64,000 nucleotides of DNA, taken from positions 682,001-746,000 of the forward strand of contig JACRPO010000007.1 of assembly GCA_016223165.1 (NCBI GenBank). Reading direction: 5' to 3'. Shown in pieces: positions 17,902 to 25,487 of this stretch. The notes under the pieces are model-generated. The model was not told where the DNA came from, did no database searches, and worked only from the letters and a program-made list of their open reading frames with translations. The stretch comes from Burkholderiales bacterium (GTDB lineage: Bacteria > Pseudomonadota > Gammaproteobacteria > Burkholderiales > Burkholderiaceae_C). Within the stretch, counting starts at the first letter, position 1; each line of letters begins with the position of its first letter. Position numbers and translations under genes: made by a program.

Positions 17902-18731
17902 TCCTGCGCTTCACTGAAGAAGTAGACGCCGAAGCGTGCGCGCTGTCGGCGCTGGTCGGCCGGCAACGCCTTGCGGTCGAGGTCGAAGCGCTGCTGCGCG
18001 ACGCTCATCACCTCGCGCATCGCCACCTTCCACGCCGCCGCGCCGGCCTGCGACAGCTGGCGCACGGAGTCCGCGCCGATCTCGTCGACGAAGACCGCCT
18101 GCTCGAGGAAGTTGGCCTCGCCGCGCAGGTTGGCCACCGCCGCGGCGGCGTGGTCGTGCACGTTGGCGGCGAAGAGCTCGGCCATCTCGTCGGCACCGCG
18201 GCGCGGCGCAAAGCCCTCGGCGAGCAGGCGCACGCCGGCCTCGCCCTCCTCGGCCACGCCGAGGCGCTGCAACTCGTCGAGCACGGCGCGCGGGCGCACG
18301 TCGCGGCTGATGCCCTCGACGAGGTCGTCGAAGGTGCCGCGCTCGCCGGCGCCCGCCTTGCCGCGTGGCAGCACGCGCGGGTGGCCGGCCCTGTCGAGGA
18401 AGCGGCGTTCGTGCATCCAGCGGCCGACGACTTCGGACGCGAGGCTGCGCTGCGCCGGCGTCTCCTGCGCCGCGGCCGCCGCGTGGCGCGGCTCGCGCGT
18501 GAGCGTGCGCACGTCGCGCCGGTGCACGCCCGACAGCAGCGTCAGCGCGCTGTCGGTGACGGGCATGCCGCGCCGCTGCAACTCGCGCTTCGCCTCGTCG
18601 AGGAACAGGCGCTTCAGCGCCGCGGCCAGCGCCGCGTAGGTGATGCCGTGGTGCACGAGCAGGCGCACGAGCGGCCGCAGCGCGTGCAACACGCGCGCCA
18701 ACACGGCACCGGGCTCGCCGGGTGTCGTCAT
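17898..18731 (-). CDS. DUF6502-like helical protein
   Basis: Predicted cytoplasmic protein of 277 residues, mostly helical. The N-terminal segment VLARVLHALRPLVRLLVHHGITYAALAAALKRLFLDEA, followed by a helix-turn-helix-like region (TDSALTLLSGVHRRDVRTL), resembles proteins annotated as DUF6502. I assign the family from pattern memory only. The C-terminal half (FAANVHDHAAAAVANLRGE, FLEQAVFVDEIGADSV) is typical of the same group. The N-terminal third could bind DNA. It is divergent from the beta-propeller gene, across a palindrome at 18814-18832, and coupled to the downstream lipoprotein gene. Confidence 0.65.
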   Translation of the reverse strand: MTTPGEPGAVLARVLHALRPLVRLLVHHGITYAALAAALKRLFLDEAKRELQRRGMPVTDSALTLLSGVHRRDVRTLTREPRHAAAAAQETPAQRSLASEVVGRWMHERRFLDRAGHPRVLPRGKAGAGERGTFDDLVEGISRDVRPRAVLDELQRLGVAEEGEAGVRLLAEGFAPRRGADEMAELFAANVHDHAAAAVANLRGEANFLEQAVFVDEIGADSVRQLSQAGAAAWKVAMREVMSVAQQRFDLDRKALPADQRRQRARFGVYFFSEAQE

Positions 18732-18796
18732 CGCCGACGGCACGGGGGCCGTGTCATCCAGGCCGGGCGCGGGCCGCTGCACGACAAGTCGGGTGG

Positions 18797-18832
18797 TTGA
18801 CAATCCGACAGCATGTGGGATATTTTCCCACA
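18797..18832 (+). promoter_or_regulatory. Promoter with overlapping palindrome upstream of the beta-propeller gene
   Basis: TTGACA at 18797-18802 is a perfect -35. TATTTT at 18821-18826 follows after 18 bp as -10. TGTGGGA (18814-18820) and TCCCACA (18826-18832) form a 7-bp inverted repeat centred on the -10, so a protein bound there should block transcription. The predicted start near 18833 gives an 89-base leader to ATG 18922. Confidence 0.6.
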
Positions 18833-18921
18833 ACGCCGCAAGGCGTGCAAGCGCGCGCTGGCAGCCGGGCCTCACGTGCCACCTCGCGTGCAACGCTTCC
18901 GCAGAAACAAGGAGTTCGTCG

Positions 18922-20952
18922 ATGCGCACCGGTCTTCAATCGCTGTCATGGCCCGCCCTTCTCGCGGCGCTGCTGGTCGCCTGCGGCGGCGGCGGCAGCG
19001 GCAGCGCGCCGGACCCCGACCCGGGCACGCCGGTGCTCAAGCCGAGCCAGCCGGGCGACCTCACCACCTATGTGCAGCGCGTGCTGCGCGAGCGGGCCGC
19101 GCAGCGCCAGGCTGGCAACGCGGTGAACGATGCGAGCCGCACCGTCGTCGCGCTGCCGGTCGGCGCTGCCGCACCGGCCCCGGGCACCGCGCCGGCCTTC
19201 TCGACTTCGCTCACGCAGGAGCGCGATGTCGACGAGCCCGACCTGCTCAAGACCGACGGCGTGCACCTCTTCAGCCTCGACCTGCAGGACAGCGGCAAGC
19301 CGCTGCTGCGCACGACGCGCCGCCTCGCCTCGGGCGCGCTCGAAGAACGCGGCGCGGCGCCGCTCGCCTTCGGCGGCGCCACCGCGCTCGCGCCGCGCGG
19401 CCTCGTCCTTTCCGCCGACAGCAACGCGCTCGCCGCGGCGAGCGAGGGCTGGGCCGGCGTCGTCGGCAACCCTTGCGTCGACATCTGCCCGCCGACGATC
19501 CTGCTGCCCGGGCCGGTGTGGATGCGCAACCTCGTCGCCGTCGAACGCTTCGATGTCGCCGACCCGGCGCGCCCGAGCGCGAGCACGCGCCTCGAGTTCG
19601 ACGGCCGCCTCGTCGACGCGCGCCGCGTCGGCAACCACCTCGTACTCGTGAGCGAGTACCAGCCCCTGCTGGCCGCCGACCAGTTGCCGGCCAGTGCCTC
19701 GACGGGCGAGCGCGAAGCGGCCATCGCCGCCACGCGCGGCACCGACCTGCTGCCGCTGCGCCGCCTGGCGAGCGGCGGCACGCAGGCGTTGATGAGCGAG
19801 ACCGATTGCTGGGTGCAGCCGGCCAACGCCTCGCTGGCGCTGTCGGTGACGACGATCACCGTCGTCGACCTGCGCGTGACCGACCTCGCGCCGGTGAGCC
19901 GCTGCTTCATCGGCGGCACCGAGGCGATCTACATGACGACGCAGGCGATCTACGTGGCCAGCACGCGCTGGGCCTACACGACCGCGGGCGGCGGCGTGGG
20001 CCTGCCGATCCTGCGTTACCCGGCGACGATGCACACCGACATCCACAAGTTCGGCTTCGACGGCGCCACCGGGCAGCTGGCCTACCGTGCCAGCGGCGAG
20101 GTGGTCGGCCACCTCGGCTGGGACCCCGAGCGCAAGAGCTATCGCCTCGGCGAGCACGAGGGCCTGCTGCGCGTGCTCAGCTTCACCGGCACGACGGGAT
20201 GGTTCACCGCCGCCGATGCGGCCGGCACGCCGCCGTCACCGGCCACGCTCACGGTGCTGCGCGAAGTGACGGGCACTGCGGGCACCTCGGGCGGCCGGCT
20301 CGAAGCGCTCGCCACGCTGCCCAACGCGCGCCGGCCGGAGCCGCTCGGCAAGGCGGGCGAGCAGCTGCATGGCGTGCGCTTCGCCGGCACGCGCGGCTAT
20401 GCCGTCACGTTCAGGCAGGTCGACCCGCTGTACGTGCTCGACCTCGCCGATCCGGCCGACCCGCGCATCGCCGGCGTGCTCGAGGTGTCGGGCTTCTCCG
20501 ACCACCTCGTGCCGTTGTCCGAGCGGCTGCTGCTCGGCGTGGGCAAGGAGGTGAACGCGGCCACCGGGCGTGTGGGCGGCGTCAAGGTGTCGCTCTTCGA
20601 CGTGGCCGACGCGACGCGGCCGCGCGAGCTGGCAACGCAGGTCTTCGGCAGCACCGGCAGCCAGAGCGGGCTCGACCAGTCGCGTCATGGCCTGACGATG
20701 CTGCAGCAGGGCAGCACGATGCGCTTGTCGACGCCGCTCTATCTCGTCGACGCCAACTACGCCAATCCGCGCGACCGCCTGCAGCGGCTCGAAGTGGACT
20801 TGAACGCCGGCACGCTGGCGGCCAAGCCGGCGATCGTGCCGCCGACCTCGCCCGCACCCTCGCCGGGGCAGATCGCGCAGCAGCGCAGCGTGCTTATCGG
20901 CGAACAGGTCTACTGGCTGCACGGCGGCCGCCTGGGCGGCTTCGCCTGGTAG
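18922..20952 (+). CDS. Secreted beta-propeller domain lipoprotein
   Basis: Surface or periplasmic lipoprotein of 676 residues. MRTGLQSLSWPALLAALLVACGGGG is a lipoprotein signal with cleavage before Cys21 in LLVAC. The phrase TQERDVDEPDLLKTDGVHLFSL matches the entry strand of the beta-propeller domain family (PF09826). Repeated blade-like segments follow: VERFDVADPARPSASTRLEF, TVVDLRVTDL, YVLDLADPADPRIAGVLEV and VSLFDVADATRPREL. The ligand is unknown; related proteins are often found near peptidase or secretion genes. AAGGAG at 18910-18915 sets the start. The palindromic promoter upstream suggests regulated expression, perhaps by the divergent DUF6502-like protein. Confidence 0.82.
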   Translation: MRTGLQSLSWPALLAALLVACGGGGSGSAPDPDPGTPVLKPSQPGDLTTYVQRVLRERAAQRQAGNAVNDASRTVVALPVGAAAPAPGTAPAFSTSLTQERDVDEPDLLKTDGVHLFSLDLQDSGKPLLRTTRRLASGALEERGAAPLAFGGATALAPRGLVLSADSNALAAASEGWAGVVGNPCVDICPPTILLPGPVWMRNLVAVERFDVADPARPSASTRLEFDGRLVDARRVGNHLVLVSEYQPLLAADQLPASASTGEREAAIAATRGTDLLPLRRLASGGTQALMSETDCWVQPANASLALSVTTITVVDLRVTDLAPVSRCFIGGTEAIYMTTQAIYVASTRWAYTTAGGGVGLPILRYPATMHTDIHKFGFDGATGQLAYRASGEVVGHLGWDPERKSYRLGEHEGLLRVLSFTGTTGWFTAADAAGTPPSPATLTVLREVTGTAGTSGGRLEALATLPNARRPEPLGKAGEQLHGVRFAGTRGYAVTFRQVDPLYVLDLADPADPRIAGVLEVSGFSDHLVPLSERLLLGVGKEVNAATGRVGGVKVSLFDVADATRPRELATQVFGSTGSQSGLDQSRHGLTMLQQGSTMRLSTPLYLVDANYANPRDRLQRLEVDLNAGTLAAKPAIVPPTSPAPSPGQIAQQRSVLIGEQVYWLHGGRLGGFAW

Positions 20953-21275
20953 AAGCCTCAGAGCGCCCGAGCGGGCATGGCGGAATGCTTCAGAAAGCGC
21001 CGGGAGAGCGGCAAGGAGCAGGGGGTGAGAGTCCCCAACAGTGAAGACGTAGCGAGTTGCACTGGCCTCGAGTCGTGCGCCGTGTGCCGCGAAGCGCAGG
21101 GTGAAGCGTCGACAGAGGTACGCATAGGCCTCGCATAGGCCAGCCATTGAGCCACGAAATTCTTTCCCGGGTGCCACGCCTTTGAGGCTGCGGAAGGCAA
21201 CATGAGACGGTGCGCTACCGCCAGCGCCGCCTCAACCCGGCGAGGTCGTAGAACCAGCACAGCGATCACGACCCA
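20953..21275. other. Gene-free left border of the accessory island
   Basis: No coding region is supported in these 323 bases. Base composition shifts to lower GC. GCCCGAGCGGGC just after the propeller stop is a weak hairpin. The stretch around 21020-21040 with GGGGGTGAGAGTCCCC is a small stem-loop. I cannot assign it to a known RNA or intron. Confidence 0.35.
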
Positions 21276-21446
21276 ATGGCACAACCGGCTACTCACACGC
21301 AAGGCCTTCAGCAGCCGGCCGACATCCCGTCCGAGACTGAGTGGTTCGTCACTCTCGGAAATGCACACAAGCGCCGCCGCTACGAGCGCGCGCTTCACTA
21401 CTCCATGGAGTTCATCGGCGTCACGCTCGGGCGCGTGGTGAGCGCG
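21276..21446 (+). pseudogene. Truncated tyrosine recombinase/integrase, N-terminal fragment
   Basis: From ATG 21276 about 55 codons encode a sequence of the type seen at the SAM-like core-binding domain of phage-type integrases: ADIPSETEWFVTLGNAHK, then RRRYERALHYSMEFIGVT. In intact proteins this is followed by a catalytic domain with the Arg-His-Arg-Tyr set. Here the frame degenerates after LGRVV and runs antisense into the next gene. No catalytic domain is found within the island. The fragment is most likely what remains of the integrase that brought the island in. Family assignment is from pattern recognition. Confidence 0.55.
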
Positions 21447-21450
21447 AGGC

Positions 21451-21684
21451 TCAGTGCTTCTTGTCCTTCGGGGGGCTCGGGTCATTGCCGAAGCTGTTGC
21501 TGTTGCGGATCGTCCCGTCCGGACGATGGATCACAACCTCGACGCCTTCGCGCTTCGCCTGCTGACGCGCCTGCTGGTAGGCCTGCTGCTGCGTGTTAGC
21601 GGTGTGGCCGACGCGTTGCGCGCCTTCCTTGCGGGTCGCCCAGCCATCGCCGTGCGGCACGACATGAATGTCTTTCTTGGTCAT
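21451..21684 (-). CDS. DUF2188-like small protein
   Basis: Small 77-residue protein of the DUF2188 type: KKDIHVVPHGDGWATRKEGA, then a Gln/Ala/Lys helix (TQQQAYQQARQQAKREG) and VEVVIHRPDGTIRNSNSFG. The beta-beta-alpha-beta pattern and the VVPH...GWAV-like N-terminus are typical. Such proteins are common on plasmids and genomic islands, and their role is unknown. It is encoded in the same direction as the DUF3892-like gene, 87 bp downstream, and opposite to the XRE/ImmA pair. Confidence 0.72.
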   Translation of the reverse strand: MTKKDIHVVPHGDGWATRKEGAQRVGHTANTQQQAYQQARQQAKREGVEVVIHRPDGTIRNSNSFGNDPSPPKDKKH

Positions 21685-21771
21685 GGTGATCTTTCTGTTC
21701 CTGAGTCATGCGCCTGAGTTCGCGCCGGGTGCGATGCGAGATCGCGCCCCGGCGGCCTATCGCGTGGCGCG

Positions 21772-22056
21772 TCAGCGATACGGGCACTGGTCCAACGACA
21801 GCAGATTGTTGTTGTAGTACCCGTCGGCGTAAGTGCGCAGGTACGGGTCCTTCCCCGCCTCGCGCACGACGCCTATCTCGGAGCGCTTTCCAGTGCGGGG
21901 GTCGAGCACGAAGAAGGTGTTGGTCTTCGCGTCGATGCTGGCGATGACCTGTTCGCGCGGCCACACCCACTGCGGCGGTTTGCCGAGGTGGGTGATGTGC
22001 TCGTGCGCGCTCTGCGGGTGCGGCTTGGTGATGCAGGTGACTTGGGTGTCGGCCAT
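21772..22056 (-). CDS. DUF3892-like small protein
   Basis: Protein of 94 residues resembling DUF3892: VTCITKPHPQSAHEHITHLG, the WVWPREQVIASIDAKTNTFF core, then RTGKRSEIGVVREAGKDPYLRTYADG and a C-terminal NNLLSLDQCP. Members are small soluble proteins of unknown role, frequent in mobile DNA. AGGAAAG lies seven bases before ATG 22056. The gene is divergent from the XRE regulator, and palindromes between them could control both directions. Confidence 0.75.
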   Translation of the reverse strand: MADTQVTCITKPHPQSAHEHITHLGKPPQWVWPREQVIASIDAKTNTFFVLDPRTGKRSEIGVVREAGKDPYLRTYADGYYNNNLLSLDQCPYR

Positions 22057-22103
22057 CTTCTTTCCTTTCGTCTTGCTCGCGCCAGGAGCGTCATCTAAGA
22101 TAA

Positions 22104-22115
22104 GACGAATTCGTC
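22104..22115. promoter_or_regulatory. Palindrome 1, candidate XRE operator
   Basis: GACGAATTCGTC is a perfect 12-bp palindrome in the divergent region between the DUF3892-like and XRE genes. It shares the half-site GACG...CGTC with a second palindrome 49 bp downstream. This is the arrangement expected for a dimeric XRE repressor. Confidence 0.5.
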
Positions 22116-22152
22116 AACACCCTGGCTCAAGAAAAGGCCCCGAGGGACCGTA

Positions 22153-22164
22153 GACGCATGCGTC
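22153..22164. promoter_or_regulatory. Palindrome 2, candidate XRE operator overlapping a promoter
   Basis: GACGCATGCGTC is a perfect 12-bp palindrome. A possible -35 (TAGACG, 22151-22156) overlaps it. A possible -10 (TATACG, 22174-22179) follows 17 bp later. Transcription would start close to ATG 22188, so the XRE message may be leaderless. Confidence 0.45.
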
Positions 22165-22187
22165 ACTTACAAATATACGAAAGCGTC

Positions 22188-22547
22188 ATGTCGGCGTCAA
22201 GCCCCCCCTCAGAAGTTTTCCCTGATCGCCTGCGCACCGCGCGGGAGTATCGTGGCCTGTCGCAGGGCGAGTTGGCCACCAAAGCCGGATTGCAGCCCTC
22301 CGCGATTTCCCACTTCGAGACCGGCGCGCGCAAGCCGTCGTTCGACAACCTGCGCCTGCTGGCCGACACGCTCGACGTGACGACGGACTACCTGCTCGGG
22401 CGCGTCGCCGAGTTCAAGGAACTGGCCGGTGCCGACACGCTGCACCGGCACTACAACGCGCTGCAAGACGCCGACCGGAAGTTCGCCGACGAACTCATCA
22501 CGCATCTGGCGAACAAGTCGGCCAAGGGCGGACCCACCAAGAAATGA
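22188..22547 (+). CDS. XRE-family transcription regulator
   Basis: Small DNA-binding protein of about 119 residues. The helix-turn-helix spans RTAREYRGLSQGELATKAGLQPSAISHFETGARKPSFDNLRLLA, a classic Cro/C1-type sequence, followed by LDVTTDYLLGR. The charged C-terminal tail (LQDADRKFADELITHLANKS) may be the oligomerisation or partner segment. ATG 22188 is preferred over ATG 22158, which lies inside palindrome 2. Its stop overlaps the ImmA-like gene start as ATGA. XRE/ImmA pairs act as repressor and repressor-cleaving protease in mobile elements, so it probably represses the divergent promoters here. Confidence 0.88.
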   Translation: MSASSPPSEVFPDRLRTAREYRGLSQGELATKAGLQPSAISHFETGARKPSFDNLRLLADTLDVTTDYLLGRVAEFKELAGADTLHRHYNALQDADRKFADELITHLANKSAKGGPTKK

Positions 22548-23422
22548 AGTCCACGGCCAACCCCTACGCCTATGGCGCGTTGGCCGCCGAGAAGTACATC
22601 AAGGACTGGGGCATCGCCGCGCTCCCGATCGATCCGTTCGCGATCGCCGCCGAGTTCAAGATCACCGTGGCCGCCAAGCCTGCCAGCAATGCCGGCGTGT
22701 CCGGCATGCTGATCCGCGTCGGCAACGAATTCGCCATCGCCTACGCCATGCACATCGACAACGAGCCGTTCCAGCGGTACAGCGTCGGCCACGAACTCGG
22801 GCACTATTTTTTGCCAGGCCACCCCGAGGCGGTGCTCGACGCGCGCGGCGTCCATGAGTCCCGCGCGCAGTTCACGTCAAAGGACCGCTACGAGATGGAG
22901 GCCGACGGTTTCGCCGCCGGCTTGTTGATGCCACGCCACCTGTTCTTTCCGGCGCTTGAGCGCGCCGGTCAGGGCCTGGCCGCCGTCGAGAATCTGGGAA
23001 CTTTGTGCAAGACCTCGCTGCACGCCACCGCCATCCGCTACGCCCAATGCACGCGCGAGCCGGCAGCGATCATCGTCAGTGTCGGCGACAAGATCGATCA
23101 GTGCTTCATGTCCGAAGCCCTCAAGGCCGTTGACGGCATCGACTGGCTGCACAAACGCGAGGCCGTGCCGCGCAACACGCCCACCTTCGCGTTCAACCAG
23201 GACGCTGAAAGCGTGCGGCGTGCCGTGCGCATTGAGGCAGGCTCCAATCTCCAGGACTGGTTTGGCGGCCGACGCCGCATCGCGATCGACGAAGACGTCA
23301 TCGGGCTGGGCAGCTACGGCAAGACGCTCACGGTGCTCTACAACATCGCGGTGCCCGAGCCCGAAGAAGAAGAGGACGAGGCTGCATTGATCGAGTCATG
23401 GACTCCGCGTTTCAAACGCTAG
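22544..23422 (+). CDS. ImmA/IrrE-family metallopeptidase
   Basis: Zinc metallopeptidase of 292 residues. RYSVGHELGHYFLPGH contains the HExxH zinc motif as HELGH at residues 83-87. The downstream EMEADGFAAGLLMPRHLF block carries the third ligand glutamate and is the ImmA/IrrE hallmark. A C-terminal domain of unknown fold ends in an acidic stretch (EPEEEEDEAALIESW). The paired XRE protein is the expected substrate or partner: in ICEBs1-like elements ImmA cleaves the repressor to de-repress transfer genes. Translation is coupled to the XRE gene by a four-base overlap. Confidence 0.9.
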   Translation: MKSTANPYAYGALAAEKYIKDWGIAALPIDPFAIAAEFKITVAAKPASNAGVSGMLIRVGNEFAIAYAMHIDNEPFQRYSVGHELGHYFLPGHPEAVLDARGVHESRAQFTSKDRYEMEADGFAAGLLMPRHLFFPALERAGQGLAAVENLGTLCKTSLHATAIRYAQCTREPAAIIVSVGDKIDQCFMSEALKAVDGIDWLHKREAVPRNTPTFAFNQDAESVRRAVRIEAGSNLQDWFGGRRRIAIDEDVIGLGSYGKTLTVLYNIAVPEPEEEEDEAALIESWTPRFKR

Positions 23423-23481
23423 GCGTGCGAGCAGGCGAGGACCTCATCGTCACGTCGGTCTGTGCGGACAAGCACCAAAGA

Positions 23482-23509
23482 GTCCGAAATCGAACTACAT
23501 TTTTCGGAC
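23482..23509. promoter_or_regulatory. Inverted repeat 1 upstream of abiE
   Basis: GTCCGAAA (23482-23489) and TTTCGGAC (23502-23509) are perfect 8-bp arms with a 12-bp spacer. They lie just upstream of the predicted abiE promoter. The half-site TCGGACA recurs in repeat 2, and centre-to-centre spacing is 45 bp. Confidence 0.6.
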
Positions 23510-23517
23510 AACGGGCC

Positions 23518-23554
23518 TTGCCATCCGTCCGAACAACATATACAAATATCGGAC
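23518..23554 (+). promoter_or_regulatory. abiE promoter with inverted repeat 2
   Basis: TTGCCA (23518-23523) and TACAAA (23541-23546) are separated by exactly 17 bp and make a sigma70-type promoter. GTCCGA (23527-23532) lies between the boxes and TCGGAC (23549-23554) lies just after the -10, forming inverted repeat 2 across the promoter. Known AbiEi antitoxins bind paired inverted repeats at their own promoter and repress it. Confidence 0.6.
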
Positions 23555-23565
23555 AGGATCATCCC

Positions 23566-24285
23566 GTGTCCGACCTCAAGTCCCGCATCTCCGCGCTCAT
23601 CAATGCCGCCGGCCCCGGCCACGTCTGGGTGCCGGCCGACTTCGCGCAGCTCGGCAACCGCGACGCCATCGACAAGGCGCTGCAGCGCATGGTGCAGGCC
23701 GACGAACTGCGCCGCATCGATCGCGGCCTGTACGACCGGCCGGCGCTCAACAGGCTGACGAAGCGGCCCACGACGCCGGACTACCGCGCCGTTGTGGAAG
23801 CCATCGCCCGCCGCGACCAGCTGCGCCTGCTGGTGGACGGCATGACGGCGGCCAACGACCTCGGCCTGACCGACGCGGTTCCCGCCCGCGTCACCATCCA
23901 CACCGATGCCCGCCGACGCGCCATCAATCTCGACAAGCTCAACATCGAGTTCAAGCAGACCGCGCCCAGCCGCCTCTACTGGGCCGGACGCCCCGCCATG
24001 CGCGTCGTTCAGGCGCTGTACTGGCTGAAGGACACCTTGACTTCGGATCACGACCGCATCCTGGGCCGCCTCGCCAAGGTGCTCGCAGACTCGACCCACG
24101 GCGCCGCGATCCGCCAGGATCTGCTCGAGGGCTTCAGCGTCATGCCGGCCTGGATGCAGAGCCTGGTTCGCGAACTGCCGGGCTGCGATCCACAGGCGGC
24201 ATCGACCGGCGCGCCGCCGCGCCGCCGCTCGCAACAGCCCGTCGCTCGCCGTCGCTCGACCAAACACGCAGAGACCGCTCGTTGA
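23566..24285 (+). CDS. abiEi: AbiEi-family type IV antitoxin and autorepressor
   Basis: Antitoxin of a type IV toxin-antitoxin system, 239 residues from GTG 23566. The start follows AGGAT by six bases; an open frame upstream has no coding character and would cross the promoter. The N-terminal winged helix-turn-helix reads GHVWVPADFAQLGNRDAIDKALQRMVQADELRRIDRGLYDRP, with the typical helix-wing RIDRGLYDRP. The C-terminal domain is the DUF6088/AbiEi type (DYRAVVEAIARRDQLRLLVDGMTAANDLGLTDAVPARV). A basic Arg/Ser-rich tail follows. Its stop overlaps the toxin gene by four bases. Family members repress the operon and counter the toxin without binding it stably. Confidence 0.88.
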   Translation: MSDLKSRISALINAAGPGHVWVPADFAQLGNRDAIDKALQRMVQADELRRIDRGLYDRPALNRLTKRPTTPDYRAVVEAIARRDQLRLLVDGMTAANDLGLTDAVPARVTIHTDARRRAINLDKLNIEFKQTAPSRLYWAGRPAMRVVQALYWLKDTLTSDHDRILGRLAKVLADSTHGAAIRQDLLEGFSVMPAWMQSLVRELPGCDPQAASTGAPPRRRSQQPVARRRSTKHAETAR

Positions 24286-25364
24286 ACCCGGCCTACAACA
24301 GCGTGATCACCGCCAGCGATGACGAACGGCGCGGCCTGTTCCTGGCGACCGCCGCCCGCCTCGGCACCGCCGTCCAGAACGTCGAGAAGGACTTCTGGGT
24401 CTGCTGGACCCTGGACGCGCTGTTCAACGGCCTGCCGGCCGGCGGACCTCGGCTGCTCTTCAAGGGCGGCACGTCGCTGTCGAAGGCCTTCGGGCTGATC
24501 CCCCGCTTCTCCGAGGACATCGACATCACTGTCTTCCGCGACGACCTCGGACAGCCGGCCGACGTGGTCGAGCTCGACGCGCTGAGCGGGAAGAAGCGCC
24601 GCGCGCGGCTCGATGCGATCCGTACGGCCTGTCAGGCCTACATTGCCGGGCCGCTGATGGAGCAGTTCGGCCAGCTCGCCGCGTCGATGATCCCCGGCGC
24701 GAGCTTCCGCCTCGAGCTCGACCCGGAAGACAAGGACAACCAGACGCTGCTGTTCCGGTTCCCCGCCGTGACGGCCCGCAGTGACGGCGAGTACATCCGC
24801 TCCGCCGTGAAGATCGAGTCCGGCGCGAAGTCGGCGCTGGACCCGCACGTCGCCGCGACCGTCACACCCTACGTTGCGCAAGACCTGCCCGACCTCGACG
24901 TGTCGGTGAGTGGCGTCACGACCGTCAAACCCGAGCGCACGTTCTGGGACAAGGTCATCATCCTGCACGGCCTGCGGCAGTGGCACGACCGCCGGGGCGA
25001 ACTGCGCCACGGCGGCCAGCGCGTCTCACGCCACTACTACGACGTGCACCAGCTGCTGCAAGCCGGTAAGGCTGCCGAGTGGCAAGCCGATCACGCGCTC
25101 GCGCTCGACTGCGCCCGCCACGCGCGGCTGTTCTTCGGCAGCGCGGACCTCGGCCTCGACTCGGCGGCGCCCGGCACGTTCACGCTGACGCCCAGCGCTG
25201 CGATGCTGGACGCGCTCGCGCGGGACTACGAGGCGATGGCGGGGATGGTCTTCGGCGAAGTACCCCGCCTCGACACTGTGCTTGCGAGCGCGCAGCGGTT
25301 CGAGCAGATCACCAACAGTCCGGATGTCCAAGGAACGGCAGGCGCGGAGACCCGGCGCCCATGA
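24282..25364 (+). CDS. abiEii: AbiEii-family nucleotidyltransferase toxin
   Basis: Toxin of a type IV system, about 360 residues, with the nucleotidyltransferase fold. RLLFKGGTSLSKAFGLIPRFSEDIDITVF contains the defining GGTSLSK loop and the catalytic SEDIDI aspartates. VKPERTFWDKVIILHGL supplies the conserved lysine/aspartate of motif III, and SRHYYDVHQLL the C-terminal motif. Relatives add nucleotides to tRNA or bind GTP and arrest growth; some act in phage abortive infection. It starts with TTG 24282 overlapping the antitoxin stop (TTGA), so translation is coupled and low. No other gene is in the unit. Confidence 0.9.
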   Translation: MNPAYNSVITASDDERRGLFLATAARLGTAVQNVEKDFWVCWTLDALFNGLPAGGPRLLFKGGTSLSKAFGLIPRFSEDIDITVFRDDLGQPADVVELDALSGKKRRARLDAIRTACQAYIAGPLMEQFGQLAASMIPGASFRLELDPEDKDNQTLLFRFPAVTARSDGEYIRSAVKIESGAKSALDPHVAATVTPYVAQDLPDLDVSVSGVTTVKPERTFWDKVIILHGLRQWHDRRGELRHGGQRVSRHYYDVHQLLQAGKAAEWQADHALALDCARHARLFFGSADLGLDSAAPGTFTLTPSAAMLDALARDYEAMAGMVFGEVPRLDTVLASAQRFEQITNSPDVQGTAGAETRRP

Positions 25365-25487
25365 AGCGACCGGGAGAGTCCCTGCCGCGACCCGGCTCAA
25401 GAGAAACAACACCTCCAAGCCGTTGATTTGCGGCAAGCACATGTGTTCCTGCGCGAACGCCGGGCGTCAAAGGGGCCTGGGATGCTC

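Noticed and set aside
20970..21140. tRNA-Leu-like start (GGCGGAAT) or group II intron fragment
   Set aside because: No cloverleaf, T-loop or intron domain V could be formed; only a small GGGG...CCCC stem is present.
21202..21441. Small plus-strand frame of 79 codons overlapping the integrase fragment
   Set aside because: Ser/Thr/Arg-rich without motifs; the overlapping frame from 21276 carries the integrase-like sequence.
23398..23565. Longer N-terminus for the AbiEi protein
   Set aside because: It would cross both inverted repeats and the promoter and encodes no conserved sequence; the winged helix starts just after GTG 23566.
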